Under the pieces are notes generated by a model. That model had not been told where the DNA came from. It was given only the letters and a program-made list of their open reading frames with translations, and ran no database searches. The position numbers and the translations under genes were made by a program. A stretch of DNA of 64,000 nucleotides. It comes from JACPFJ01 sp036504875 (GTDB taxonomy: Bacteria > Desulfobacterota > Desulfuromonadia > Geobacterales > Pseudopelobacteraceae). Positions 24,850 to 33,755 of the stretch are shown one piece after another. Every line of letters starts with the position of its first letter. Position 1 is the stretch's first letter. The stretch covers positions 1-64,000 of the forward strand of contig DASXUK010000026.1 of NCBI GenBank assembly GCA_036504875.1, given 5' to 3'.

Positions 24850-27201
24850 ATGAGCATGGAAGAAGCCAAAAAAGAAAAACTCACTAAAGAATTGCAGGGA
24901 ATGGGGCTTTCCACGGTCAGCGTCTTTATTCTTCTGTCTTTTTTAACCTTTAACTCCGCAGATCCCTCCGCCAACAACTGGTCCAACGAGGGGGGCATCC
25001 ACAATTTAGGAGGCAAACTGGGGGCACAGGTGGCCGACCTGTTCTTCATGTCCTTTGGCCTGGCTTCCTACCTGATCCCGCTGGCGCTTTTGTACATGGC
25101 CTATACCCTGTTCCGCTTCAAGGAAATTCGCCTGCGCTCTTATAAGCTGTTGGCCTTCGGGGGGTTGGTTTTCTCGCTTTCGATGCTGTTTGCTTTTTTT
25201 AGGGAAAAGACCTTCCTGTTCGGCCAGCCGGTTCCAACGGGCGGTGCCATCGGGTTAATGACTGTACGTTTCCTGAAAAGCACGGTTGGTGCCACCGGCG
25301 CGATGCTACTGCTTTTACCGCTTCTGGCGGCTTCGATCATGATCCTGTCGCGTTTTTCCTTTGTGCTGTTTGCTGGCTGGTGGCTGGAGAATTTCCAGCA
25401 CAAATGGGCTGCCTGGCGGGAACGCCGCGCGCATAGCCGTGGCGAAAAAGAAAAAGAGAAGGCCAAACAGGAGGGCTTGCCGGCCCAAGCCTCGTCAAGC
25501 GGCCCGGTCATCAAGCCGGCCACCGCACCTCCGGTTCGCCCCACTGCCTCTAAAAAAGAAAAGGACAAAAAGAAAGAAGAGGCCAAATCAGCCCCGGTGC
25601 AAGAGGCCTTTGAGTTCATCAAGGTCGAGGGCGATTTCCGTACGCCACCTTTTAACCTGCTTGACCAGCCGCCTGTCACCGAACGCACCCTGGATCGCGA
25701 TGCTCTGACCATGAATGCCCGTCTGCTGGAGAAGAAGCTCAAGGACTACGGCATCGACGGCGAAGTGGTCGAGATCTGTCCCGGCCCGGTCATCACCATG
25801 TATGAGTTCTCCCCGGCCCCCGGCATCAAGATCAGTCGGATCGCCGGCCTGGCTGATGACCTGACCATGGCTCTGCAGGCCATGTCGATCCGGATCGTGG
25901 CCCCGATTCCCGGTAAAGGGGTGGTGGGGATCGAGGTTCCCAACCGCGATCGGGACATGGTCTTCCTGCGCGAGATTTTCAACTGCGAGGAATTCCACCA
26001 GAACAAGATGAAGCTGCCCTTGGCCTTAGGCAAGGATATTGCCGGCATACCGGTCGTCACCGACCTGGGCAAGGCCCCCCATCTTCTGGTGGCCGGTTCA
26101 ACCGGTTCAGGTAAATCGGTTTCGATCAATACCATGATCTTGTCGCTGCTCTACACCGCCACGCCGCAGGATGTGCGCATGATCATGGTCGACCCCAAGA
26201 TGCTGGAATTTTCCATGTATGAAGGCATACCTCATCTGCTTTTGCCGGTGGTGACCGAACCCAAGAAGGCGTCTTTGGCCCTGAAGTGGGCAGTTAATGA
26301 GATGGAACGCCGCTATAAACTGCTCTCGGACAAGGGTGTCCGCAACATTGAATCGTATAACAAGAAACTGGCCGGTGAGGTACTGGAACTTGAAGAGCTG
26401 AATGCCATTCCTGAAGCTGAAATAATCGAAGAGCTGGAGGAGCTGATTGAGGAGGAGGGGGCCATAGCCAATGATCCGATCCCCTTTGTCATGGATGACG
26501 CTGAAGTGCTGGAGCACAGCCACCTGCCCTACATAGTGGTGATTGTGGACGAATTGGCCGACCTGATGATGGTGGCCGGTCGCGAGGTGGAGGAGCATAT
26601 CGCCCGCCTGGCGCAGAAGGCGCGCGCCTCCGGAATTCACCTGATCCTGGCTACCCAGCGCCCCTCGGTGGATGTTATTACCGGCTTGATCAAGGCCAAC
26701 CTGCCATCGAGGATCTCATTCCAGGTCACATCAAAGGTCGATTCCCGCACTATTCTGGATTGTAACGGTGCCGAGAGCCTCCTGGGCGCAGGTGATATGC
26801 TCTACATGCCACCCGGCACTTCAAAGCTGCAACGCATCCATGGTGCCTTTGTCTCGGATGCCGAGGTGCAACGCGTTGTGGATTTCCTTAAAAAGCAGGG
26901 CAAGCCGGTCTATGAAAAATCAATTCTGGAGATGAAGGACAGTGATGAGAAGGGTGGCTCTTCCGAGGAGGAAGAACAGGACGAGCGCTGGGAGGATGCC
27001 CTGCGGCTGGTGGCGGATAGCCGCCAGGCCAGTATCTCAATGGTTCAGCGCAGATTGCGCATTGGCTACAACCGTGCCGCCCGTATCATCGAGATGATGG
27101 AGAGCGAAGGGATGGTCGCCACCAGCGACGGCACCAGCAAGCCGCGCGAGATCTACCTGGATATCATCAATGCCTATCTTAATTCGCAGCTGACACGATA
27201 G
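24850..27201 (+). CDS. ftsK: FtsK/SpoIIIE-type DNA translocase
   Basis: 783 residues. Four N-terminal membrane helices (from FILLSFLTFNS to SFVLFAGWWL) are followed by a Lys/Glu/Pro-rich linker (about 195-260). The RecA-like motor has Walker A AGSTGSGKSVS (about 415-425), IVVIVDELADLMM (Walker B) and IHLILATQRPS. A C-terminal winged helix (gamma domain; RRLRIGYNRAARIIEMME) reads KOPS-type sites. FtsK pumps chromosome ends to dif at the septum. Acidic inserts of about 40 residues (about 510-555) sit inside the motor. The start at 24850 has only a weak AAGGAA. Confidence 0.95.
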   Translation: MSMEEAKKEKLTKELQGMGLSTVSVFILLSFLTFNSADPSANNWSNEGGIHNLGGKLGAQVADLFFMSFGLASYLIPLALLYMAYTLFRFKEIRLRSYKLLAFGGLVFSLSMLFAFFREKTFLFGQPVPTGGAIGLMTVRFLKSTVGATGAMLLLLPLLAASIMILSRFSFVLFAGWWLENFQHKWAAWRERRAHSRGEKEKEKAKQEGLPAQASSSGPVIKPATAPPVRPTASKKEKDKKKEEAKSAPVQEAFEFIKVEGDFRTPPFNLLDQPPVTERTLDRDALTMNARLLEKKLKDYGIDGEVVEICPGPVITMYEFSPAPGIKISRIAGLADDLTMALQAMSIRIVAPIPGKGVVGIEVPNRDRDMVFLREIFNCEEFHQNKMKLPLALGKDIAGIPVVTDLGKAPHLLVAGSTGSGKSVSINTMILSLLYTATPQDVRMIMVDPKMLEFSMYEGIPHLLLPVVTEPKKASLALKWAVNEMERRYKLLSDKGVRNIESYNKKLAGEVLELEELNAIPEAEIIEELEELIEEEGAIANDPIPFVMDDAEVLEHSHLPYIVVIVDELADLMMVAGREVEEHIARLAQKARASGIHLILATQRPSVDVITGLIKANLPSRISFQVTSKVDSRTILDCNGAESLLGAGDMLYMPPGTSKLQRIHGAFVSDAEVQRVVDFLKKQGKPVYEKSILEMKDSDEKGGSSEEEEQDERWEDALRLVADSRQASISMVQRRLRIGYNRAARIIEMMESEGMVATSDGTSKPREIYLDIINAYLNSQLTR

Positions 27202-27217
27202 AATCAAATTACGGAAA

Positions 27218-27465
27218 ACCGTTTCTCACGGAGCTCACAGAGGCACGGAGGAAACCCAAAGATATTGAACCAAAGCAGGAGAAGTGAAAGAAACGAACGC
27301 GGGCTTAAAGAGTCAAAATGACGACAATTTGCTAAAATCCACAGAACTCCGGTTCGAGTTTGCTCATAAAACATAAAGCTTTTGGCCATAAGAAATTACC
27401 TTTCTGTTGTAGGTGCTTTCGGTTTTTCTCTGTGTTCTCCGTGCCTCTGTGAGAGCCGCTTTTGA
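27218..27465. repeat. Dispersed inverted repeat, copy C (long form)
   Basis: The left part (GCTCACAGAGGCACGGAGGA) mirrors the right part (TCCGTGCCTCTGTGAG at about 27440-27456), 180 bases apart. It is of the same class as copies A and B but with a longer inside. The region holds no credible gene; a 61-codon ORF across it is a shadow of the repeat. Confidence 0.6.
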
Positions 27466-27492
27466 TTTAGAATTTTCCTTAGGGGTTTTGTT

Positions 27493-28266
27493 ATGATCAT
27501 TACCGCCGCGGCCGTACAATTCAATGTCAGACAAGGCGACGTAGACGCTAACCTGGCCTATGTCACGAGCGCGTTGGCCCGTGTGGCCGAACAGGGTGTT
27601 AACCTGGTCGTGCTGCCTGAGATGTGGTCTTCCGGCTTTGCCTATAAAAACCTGACCGAACTGGCGCAGCGCACCGCCGGGATTGTTGAGCAATTGCTGG
27701 AAATTTCCGCCAAACTGAAACTGGTTATTGTTGGCAGCATGCCCGAGCCGAACGGCAGTAAAGTCTTCAATACCGTTCATGTGATCGATAACGGAAGGCT
27801 GGCCGGCATCTACCGCAAGATGCACCTGTTTTCGCTATTGGGTGAGGACAAGGTCTTTTCAGGCGGAGACAGCTGGCTGCTGGCTGACACCACTATCGGC
27901 AAGATCGGAGTAATCATTTGCTACGACCTGCGCTTTCCGGAGCTTGCCCGTCGGCTGGCTCTGGAAGGGGCACAAGTAATCTGCGCCCCGGCCCAATGGC
28001 CCAAGCCGCGCCAGGAGCACTGGCGGACACTGCTTAGGGCCCGCGCCATTGAAAACCAGCTGTTTATCGTATCCTGCAATGCCTGCGGAATGATCGGCAA
28101 GCTCGATTTCTTCGGCATGAGCATGCTGATCAATCCCAAGGGCGAGGTGCTGGCCGAGGCGGGCGAGCAGGAGGTGGATCTGAGCGCAGCCATGGACTTG
28201 CAGGTGATGACCGAATGGCGGGCCCAGATACCCTGCTTTAATGATCGGCGACCTGAATTATACTGA
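27493..28266 (+). CDS. Nitrilase-superfamily amidase (Nit2/omega-amidase-like)
   Basis: 257 residues. The Glu-Lys-Cys triad is readable: Glu43 in VLPEMWSSGF, Lys109 in YRKMHLFSLLGEDKVF and Cys143 in IICYDLRFPE. The DLRFPE sequence after the cysteine is the Nit/omega-amidase form. The family cleaves omega-amides such as alpha-ketoglutaramate. The ATG at 27493 has AGGGG upstream. It precedes the tol operon but is separated by about 100 bases. Confidence 0.88.
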   Translation: MIITAAAVQFNVRQGDVDANLAYVTSALARVAEQGVNLVVLPEMWSSGFAYKNLTELAQRTAGIVEQLLEISAKLKLVIVGSMPEPNGSKVFNTVHVIDNGRLAGIYRKMHLFSLLGEDKVFSGGDSWLLADTTIGKIGVIICYDLRFPELARRLALEGAQVICAPAQWPKPRQEHWRTLLRARAIENQLFIVSCNACGMIGKLDFFGMSMLINPKGEVLAEAGEQEVDLSAAMDLQVMTEWRAQIPCFNDRRPELY

Positions 28267-28366
28267 AATCCCTTTTCGCTCTAAAAATTTATTTTTGATT
28301 TCGGCTTGACTTGACTAACTGTTAGAGCTACGTTTTCTAGATGTATTTCAATTGGAGGTTTGTTCA

Positions 28367-29038
28367 GTGGCTTTATTATCCGGCGCCGGTATCGTTGTTA
28401 AGCTCGTCTTGATCCTGCTGCTATTTTTCTCGGTGGTCTCGTGGGCCATCATCCTCTTTAAATTCTTCCAGATTCATCGTGCCAACAGCGAATCGGAACG
28501 TTTCATGGATTTCTTCTGGAAATCAAAACGCTTTGATGCAATTGCCTCCCAAGTGGACCGCTTTGCCAATTCCCCTCTGACGGTTTTATTCAATGAAGGT
28601 TATGGTGAATTGAAAAAAGTGGTTGAAGGGGACGGAAAAGCCGACACCAGCATCCTCAGTACCGATCTGGGCGGCATTGAGAATGTGTCGCGGGCACTGC
28701 GGCGCGCCACCAACTCAGAACTCACCCGGCTGGAGAAATACACCACCTTTTTGGCCACCACCGGTTCCACATCTCCTTTTATCGGCTTGTTCGGCACGGT
28801 ATGGGGGATCATGACCGCCTTTGAAGGGATCGGCAGAACCGGTTCAGCTTCGCTGGCCGTGGTGGCACCCGGCATTGCCGAGGCCTTGATTGCGACCGCT
28901 ATCGGCCTTGTGGCTGCCATCCCGGCTGTTATGGCCTACAACCATTTCCAGCACAAGATCCGGGTTCTGATCAACGAGATGGACAGCTTTTCGACTGAAT
29001 TTCTGAATATCGTGCAGCGCAACATTACGGGGAAATAA
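28367..29038 (+). CDS. tolQ: TolQ
   Basis: 223 residues from a GTG start at 28367 with TTGGAGG nine bases upstream. Three membrane segments: VVKLVLILLLFFSVVSWAIIL, then the pair around TTGSTSPFIGLFGTVWGIM and EALIATAIGLVAAIPAVMAYN. These are the TolQ/ExbB proton-channel helices. It works with TolR as a proton-driven motor for TolA. It is followed by tolR three bases later. Confidence 0.95.
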   Translation: MALLSGAGIVVKLVLILLLFFSVVSWAIILFKFFQIHRANSESERFMDFFWKSKRFDAIASQVDRFANSPLTVLFNEGYGELKKVVEGDGKADTSILSTDLGGIENVSRALRRATNSELTRLEKYTTFLATTGSTSPFIGLFGTVWGIMTAFEGIGRTGSASLAVVAPGIAEALIATAIGLVAAIPAVMAYNHFQHKIRVLINEMDSFSTEFLNIVQRNITGK

Positions 29039-29041
29039 AAC

Positions 29042-29455
29042 ATGGCCATGGGCGGACGAAATAATAACCGTGGCATAATGGCAGAGATCAACGTTACCCC
29101 GCTGGTAGATGTCATGCTGGTGCTGCTGGTGATCTTTATGGTTACCGCTCCGATGATGCAGCAGGGGGTTCAGGTTAACCTGCCCAAGGCGGATGCCAAA
29201 GCCATGACTCCTCCGGAGGAATCGGTGGTGGTTACGGTTGACAAGGGTGGCAAGACCTTCATCAACAAGGATGAAGTCCCGGCTGGCGACCTGCGCAACA
29301 GGCTCTCCAGCATGTTTGCCTCACGGACCAAGAAAGAGGTTTTTCTGAAGGCTGATGCCGGGGTGCCTTATGGTGATGTTGTCAAAGCCATGGCCGACAT
29401 CAAGGGTGCCGGTATTGAACGACTGGGCATGGTGACGGAGCCCTCACAGAAGTAA
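29042..29455 (+). CDS. tolR: TolR
   Basis: 137 residues. The single membrane helix carries the key Asp in INVTPLVDVMLVLLVIFMV, the TolR/ExbD proton-relay position. A periplasmic domain follows (VVVTVDKGGKTFINKDEV to YGDVVKAMADIKGAG). Its stop overlaps the tolA start by one base, so the genes are coupled. Confidence 0.95.
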   Translation: MAMGGRNNNRGIMAEINVTPLVDVMLVLLVIFMVTAPMMQQGVQVNLPKADAKAMTPPEESVVVTVDKGGKTFINKDEVPAGDLRNRLSSMFASRTKKEVFLKADAGVPYGDVVKAMADIKGAGIERLGMVTEPSQK

Positions 29456-30213
29456 TGGTTCGTCGATCAACCACAAATGGCACCGGCTGGGGTGTCAGTT
29501 TCATCCTTTCCACCGTCATTCATCTGGCGGTTTTTTTGTTGCTGATGTCGTGGTCCGGTTTTTTGGGTCCCCTGCCGGTGCCGGAAACCTATTTCGTGGA
29601 TGTGGTTAATCTACCGGTGGCTAGCCCTCGAGTCGGTCAAGCTGCACACAAAGGTAATTCCGAGCCGGCTCCGCCTCCGTCACCGCCGCAAAGTACCATG
29701 ACCGTTCCGAAAGTGACTCAGACGGCGCCAATTAAAAATAAAGCCTTGCCTACTCCCAAACCCTCGGCCAGTGATTCGGAAGCGGAGTCATTTGCTAAAA
29801 AAATGGCCAGGCTGGAAAGCAAGACCGAGGCCCAGCAACAGGAAGAGGCCTTGGCCCGCTTGCGGAACAAGGTCAAAACCGGCACCGGCCGGGCAGGCAT
29901 GCCGACCGGCACCGGCAAGGAAGCCGGTAGCGATTACACCGCCTACATTCAATCACGCCTTAAAGAGGCCTTCCGCGAGACCATCAGTTATTCAACCAAG
30001 AACCCGGAAGTTGTCATGCGCCTTTTTATAGACGTAGATGGTAAGCTCTCCCGCCGTAAGGCCGAGCGCAGCAGTAATGATCATGCCTTTGAAATCTCAG
30101 TTATGCGGGCCATTGATCTGGCCAGTGATAAATTTCCTCCACCTCCGAACCATAAGAGTTTCGAAGGGGTTTTTGTCTTTAAACCCCAGGGGATCACACC
30201 TAACAAGCCCTGA
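29455..30213 (+). CDS. tolA: TolA-like energy transducer (short form)
   Basis: 252 residues, against about 420 in E. coli. An N-terminal helix (FILSTVIHLAVFLLLMSWSG) contains the Ser-His pair typical of TolA/TonB. A Pro-rich stretch (about 68-85) and a short charged coil (AKKMARLESKTEAQQQEEALARLR) replace the long helical domain II. The C-terminal domain has TAYIQSRLKEAF and VMRLFIDVDGKL, ending PPPPNHKSFEGVFVF. It links the TolQR motor to TolB and Pal. Confidence 0.9.
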   Translation: MVRRSTTNGTGWGVSFILSTVIHLAVFLLLMSWSGFLGPLPVPETYFVDVVNLPVASPRVGQAAHKGNSEPAPPPSPPQSTMTVPKVTQTAPIKNKALPTPKPSASDSEAESFAKKMARLESKTEAQQQEEALARLRNKVKTGTGRAGMPTGTGKEAGSDYTAYIQSRLKEAFRETISYSTKNPEVVMRLFIDVDGKLSRRKAERSSNDHAFEISVMRAIDLASDKFPPPPNHKSFEGVFVFKPQGITPNKP

Positions 30214-30226
30214 AAGAGTTATACCG

Positions 30227-31510
30227 ATGAAAAACTGCCTGTTCATTTTGCTTATGCTGCTGTCTCTTCCAGTCACTCTCCTGGCCGAGGACAGCCCGGT
30301 CCTTGTGGAAGCCCCCAGCAACCGCCAGCTCAAGCTGATCGTTGCTGCGCCTCGCAGTCTGGACACAGCGCCTGCGGCCGAGATGGCCAAGGAGATGAGT
30401 TCTGTGATTGCCTTTGACTTAAATATGTCAGGCCATGCAACCGCTGAAACGCGCGAACAGATGCCTATGGCGGGCAGTATAGCCATGGCTGAAGCCGATT
30501 TTGCCCCTTGGCTCAACTCTGGTTCCGATCTGCTGGTGAAAAGTGAATACAGCATTAAAGGTGATAATTTAACGGTCGAGTTCCGACTTTATGACCTGCT
30601 TAACCGTAAAGCGCTCACTGCCAGGCGCTATCTGGGCAAAACCGCAGAGCTACGCCACTTTGCCCATTCTTTTGCCGATGAAGTGCTCCATGTCCTGACC
30701 GGCGAAAAAGGCTGTTTTACCACCCAGATCGCCTTTGTAACCGCTCAGTCTGGTAACAAGGAAATCGCTATCATGGACTGGGATGGCTATAACCAGCTTC
30801 CTATTACCAGAAACGGCTCAATCAACCTGAATCCCGACTTCTCCCCTGATGGCCGGATGCTCATTTTTTCATCCTACAAACGCGGGAACCCGGATCTCTT
30901 CAAGCGGGTTCTCTCCCGATCAGATGAAATACCGCTTTCGCAACGAAGCGGACTGAATATTACCGGAGTGTGGTCCCCGGACGGCTCCAAGATAGCCCTG
31001 ACGCTCAGCAAGGATGGCAATTCGGAAATCTATACCATTGCCAAGGATGGCAGCAAGCCGGAGCGGCTAACAGCCAATCCCGCTATTGAAATTTATCCGA
31101 CCTGGTCTCCGGATGGCAAGCAGATCGCTTTTGTTTCCGACCGTCTCGGCAAGCCGCAGGTATTTATTATGAATGCAGATGGTTCTTCTGTGCGCAGATT
31201 GACAACCGCCGGCAGCTACAATGTCAATCCGCGCTGGTCGCCGAAAGGAGACAAGATTGCCTACGTTCGAATGCAGTCGGGAGGCTTTCAAATCTATGCG
31301 ATCAACACCGACGGCAGCGGGGACACGCAACTAACCAGTTCCGGCAGCAATGAAAATCCCGCCTGGTCTCCCGACGGGCGCTTTATAACGTTTGGTTCCA
31401 AACGCGGAGGACCCGAGGCAATTTATGTTATGCGGGCCGACGGCAGTGGCCAGACCAGGGTTAGCCGGGGAGCCGGCGGCCGCAGCCAGCCGGCCTGGGC
31501 GAAACGCTGA
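30227..31510 (+). CDS. tolB: TolB
   Basis: 427 residues. I chose the ATG at 30227, which gives a signal peptide (MKNCLFILLMLLSLPVTLLA); the frame stays open upstream into tolA. An N-terminal alpha/beta domain (about 25-165) precedes a six-bladed propeller with repeated W-S-P-D/K-G (e.g. VWSPDGSKIAL, TWSPDGKQIAF, RWSPKGDKIAY, AWSPDGRFITF). TolB is periplasmic and binds Pal and TolA. It ends about 125 bases before pal. Confidence 0.95.
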   Translation: MKNCLFILLMLLSLPVTLLAEDSPVLVEAPSNRQLKLIVAAPRSLDTAPAAEMAKEMSSVIAFDLNMSGHATAETREQMPMAGSIAMAEADFAPWLNSGSDLLVKSEYSIKGDNLTVEFRLYDLLNRKALTARRYLGKTAELRHFAHSFADEVLHVLTGEKGCFTTQIAFVTAQSGNKEIAIMDWDGYNQLPITRNGSINLNPDFSPDGRMLIFSSYKRGNPDLFKRVLSRSDEIPLSQRSGLNITGVWSPDGSKIALTLSKDGNSEIYTIAKDGSKPERLTANPAIEIYPTWSPDGKQIAFVSDRLGKPQVFIMNADGSSVRRLTTAGSYNVNPRWSPKGDKIAYVRMQSGGFQIYAINTDGSGDTQLTSSGSNENPAWSPDGRFITFGSKRGGPEAIYVMRADGSGQTRVSRGAGGRSQPAWAKR

Positions 31511-31543
31511 TATTTAATAAATATTTTATTATTGGATTAGCGA

Positions 31544-31571
31544 TTGCAAAATCTCCTTTGATATGTATAAT
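31544..31571 (+). promoter_or_regulatory. Internal promoter for pal
   Basis: TTGCAA, a 16-base spacer and TATAAT, with a likely start near 31578. The spacer contains AATCTCCTTTG (31550-31560), an exact complement of the pal ribosome-site region at 31621-31631, so transcripts from this promoter lack the complementary segment. Confidence 0.55.
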
Positions 31572-31634
31572 TTACTTTTACTTTTACTGAATATACAGGC
31601 GGAAAGCCTTAGAATCCTGGCAAAGGAGATTGTT

Positions 31635-32222
31635 ATGAGAAGAGGGATGGTAACGTTGTTGGCCGCGCTCAGCATGACGGCCTTAACAGTTGGTGGTTGT
31701 GCGAACAAGGAAGTTGTTAAGACGGAAGAGCCGATTGTACAGAAGACCCAGCCGGCACCCAAGGTAGAGACCCAAAAACCGACACCGCCTAGATCGCCGG
31801 TCGAGCAACCCAAGGTCGAAGAGCCCAGAATAGCGCCCCCACAGCAGGAGGCGCAGGCAGGATCTGATAAGCGGGCCGCTGCCGAAGTCAATTTTGACAC
31901 CATTTACTTTGATTTCGACAAGGCTGATTTGCGACAAGACGCCCGCGATGCACTCAACAAGAATGCCGAGATCTTGTTAAAGCAAAAAGCAGATGCCAAG
32001 GTAAAGATTGAAGGGCACGGCGACGAGCGCGGTTCGGCCGAGTATAACCTGGCATTGGGTGAACGCCGGGCAAAGTCAGCGCTGCAGTATCTGTTAACCT
32101 TGGGGGTGCCTGCCGAGCGCATGTCAGTCATCAGCTATGGCAAGGAAAAACCTGCTGTCCAGGGAAGTGACGAAAACGCTTGGGCTAAAAACAGAAGAGC
32201 CGAGTTCGTTATCGTAAGATAG
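31635..32222 (+). CDS. pal: Pal, peptidoglycan-associated lipoprotein
   Basis: 195 residues from ATG 31635 after AAAGGAGATTGTT. A lipoprotein signal ends at TVGGC (Cys22). A Pro/Gln/Lys-rich linker leads to the OmpA-type peptidoglycan-binding domain: IYFDFDKADLR, KIEGHGDERGSAEYNLALGERRAKS and ISYGKEKPAV. It anchors the outer membrane to peptidoglycan and binds TolB. A strong terminator follows. Its ribosome site can pair with sequence 60 bases upstream on tolB read-through transcripts. Confidence 0.95.
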   Translation: MRRGMVTLLAALSMTALTVGGCANKEVVKTEEPIVQKTQPAPKVETQKPTPPRSPVEQPKVEEPRIAPPQQEAQAGSDKRAAAEVNFDTIYFDFDKADLRQDARDALNKNAEILLKQKADAKVKIEGHGDERGSAEYNLALGERRAKSALQYLLTLGVPAERMSVISYGKEKPAVQGSDENAWAKNRRAEFVIVR

Positions 32223-32248
32223 CCGAATCAGCAACATAGTTAATGATG

Positions 32249-32285
32249 AAGCGCCGGTAAAAGATCTTACCGGCGCTTTTTTATT
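32249..32285 (+). terminator. Terminator after pal
   Basis: GCGCCGGTAA pairs with TTACCGGCGC (10 bp, AAGATC loop), followed by TTTTTTATTTT. Confidence 0.92.
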
Positions 32286-32353
32286 TTCTGTACCTTGGTA
32301 TAGAAATGTAAAAATGATTAAAATTAGCGTGGAAACAGGCACATGCTTTCAAC

Positions 32354-32381
32354 TTGACTTTTTATGAATATAATATATATT
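32354..32381 (+). promoter_or_regulatory. Candidate promoter of the efflux operon
   Basis: TTGACT, a 16-base AT-rich spacer and TATATT lie upstream of the TolC-type gene. The surrounding AT-rich alternations (ATATAATATATATTG) might also bind a regulator. Confidence 0.45.
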
Positions 32382-32411
32382 GTTTTTCATATATGTTATT
32401 AGGAGCATGGT

Positions 32412-33755
32412 GTGAAGCAAGTCTTAGCCATATCAACGGTACTTTTTTACATAACTGCCGGCGGAGCAATCGCCGCACCTGTAAGTCAGCTGACACTAAA
32501 GGATGCTACCCAACGTGCTCTGGAAAGCAACAGCTTGATCAAGGCGGCCCGTTACCGTGCTACGGCGGCCCGACAAGCTGTTTCCGCGGCCGACTCCGCT
32601 TTGTATCCGCATCTCTTGTTTGAAGAAGATTTTGCCGCATCCAACGCGCCCACACAGGCTTTTATGATGAAACTGGACCAGGGACGCTTCACCCAGAGTG
32701 ATTTCCAGATCAATAATTTGAACTCTCCCGAGCAGTTGCATAATTTCAAGACCTCTTTGTCAGTTCAACAATCTTTGTATAGTCCTTCAGTATCATCTAG
32801 CCGTGCTCTGGCAAAAAAGGAAGCTGACAACGACGAGCTGGCGGTTGAAGGAGTCAAGCAGGAGTTGGCTTTTTTAGTTCTGCAGATTTACCTGGATATT
32901 TACCGTTTTGAAGCAAAAGTCAAAACCTCGGAGCAGGCGGTAAACGAGGCCAAGGAACATCTCCGTTTAGCAGTTGTACGCAACGCAGCGGGAGTCGGTT
33001 TGCTATCGGATGAGCTGCGGGCCAAAACCCACCTCTCCTCCGCGGAACAGCAGGCCGTCACAGCTCTAAATAATCTCATGCTGGCCAGACTACAGCTCTC
33101 TTTGGCTATCGGCCTTAGCGAAACTGCCAGGATCGAGCTTGGTGATCCTCTGAACTGGCTGGTCCAGCCCCAGTCAGATGGATTGCTTCAAGTTGCGCTG
33201 AAGAAAAGAACCGACCTGGGCCAGGCGCAAGTATCCTTGGAAAAGAGCGAGCTAGCTGTAAAACTTGCCCGGAGCGGGTACCTACCCAGTTTAAGCGCAT
33301 TTGCATCCTACCAGACCAATGCCCGGGACATTCCCTTTGGTGCTGATAATGATGCCTGGCTGGCTGGAATTGGCCTTAAATGGAATCTATTCGATGGCTT
33401 CCGGACCCGTCATGAAAGCGAGCGTGCCGTAGCAAACCGCCTGGCTGCTGCCGAAATGCTTGATGATAAAATAAAGATAATCCGATACCAGCTTGAAGAA
33501 AGCTATCTCAGGCGGGAAGAGATGGGCAAGCGCCGGGAAATCGCCCGCCACGCCCTTCAGGATGCCGAAGAAACGGTAAGGCTTTTAAGCAGGCGCTTTG
33601 AAAATTCACTCGCTACCATGGCCGATATTCTGGATGCCCAGACTGCACTGGATCAGGCCCGCGTTAGCAAGATAGAGGCCGAGAGCAACTGGATCCTGGC
33701 AGGCGGTCGGATCTACTATTCAGCCGGAATCCTTCTGGAGGAGATGCTTAGATGA
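32412..33755 (+). CDS. TolC-family outer-membrane efflux protein
   Basis: 447 residues from a GTG at 32412 (AGGAGCATG upstream). A signal peptide is followed by QLTLKDATQRALESN and two structural repeats of long helices, including ALYPHLLFEEDF and, in the second, SGYLPSLSAFASYQT. The closing VSKIEAESNWILAGGRIYYSAG fits the OMF family. It forms the outer-membrane channel of the RND pump encoded next; its stop overlaps the adaptor start by four bases. Confidence 0.9.
   Translation: MKQVLAISTVLFYITAGGAIAAPVSQLTLKDATQRALESNSLIKAARYRATAARQAVSAADSALYPHLLFEEDFAASNAPTQAFMMKLDQGRFTQSDFQINNLNSPEQLHNFKTSLSVQQSLYSPSVSSSRALAKKEADNDELAVEGVKQELAFLVLQIYLDIYRFEAKVKTSEQAVNEAKEHLRLAVVRNAAGVGLLSDELRAKTHLSSAEQQAVTALNNLMLARLQLSLAIGLSETARIELGDPLNWLVQPQSDGLLQVALKKRTDLGQAQVSLEKSELAVKLARSGYLPSLSAFASYQTNARDIPFGADNDAWLAGIGLKWNLFDGFRTRHESERAVANRLAAAEMLDDKIKIIRYQLEESYLRREEMGKRREIARHALQDAEETVRLLSRRFENSLATMADILDAQTALDQARVSKIEAESNWILAGGRIYYSAGILLEEMLR

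Noticed and set aside
27340..27365. GGTTCGAGTTT as a tRNA T-loop
   Set aside because: No acceptor, D-arm or anticodon stem could be built around it.
27204..27389. 61-codon minus-strand ORF after ftsK
   Set aside because: It runs over the dispersed repeat, has no ribosome site and no sensible composition.
28860..28880. TGGCACCCGGCATTGCC as a sigma-54 promoter
   Set aside because: The spacing is one base off and it lies inside tolQ coding sequence with no gene start near.
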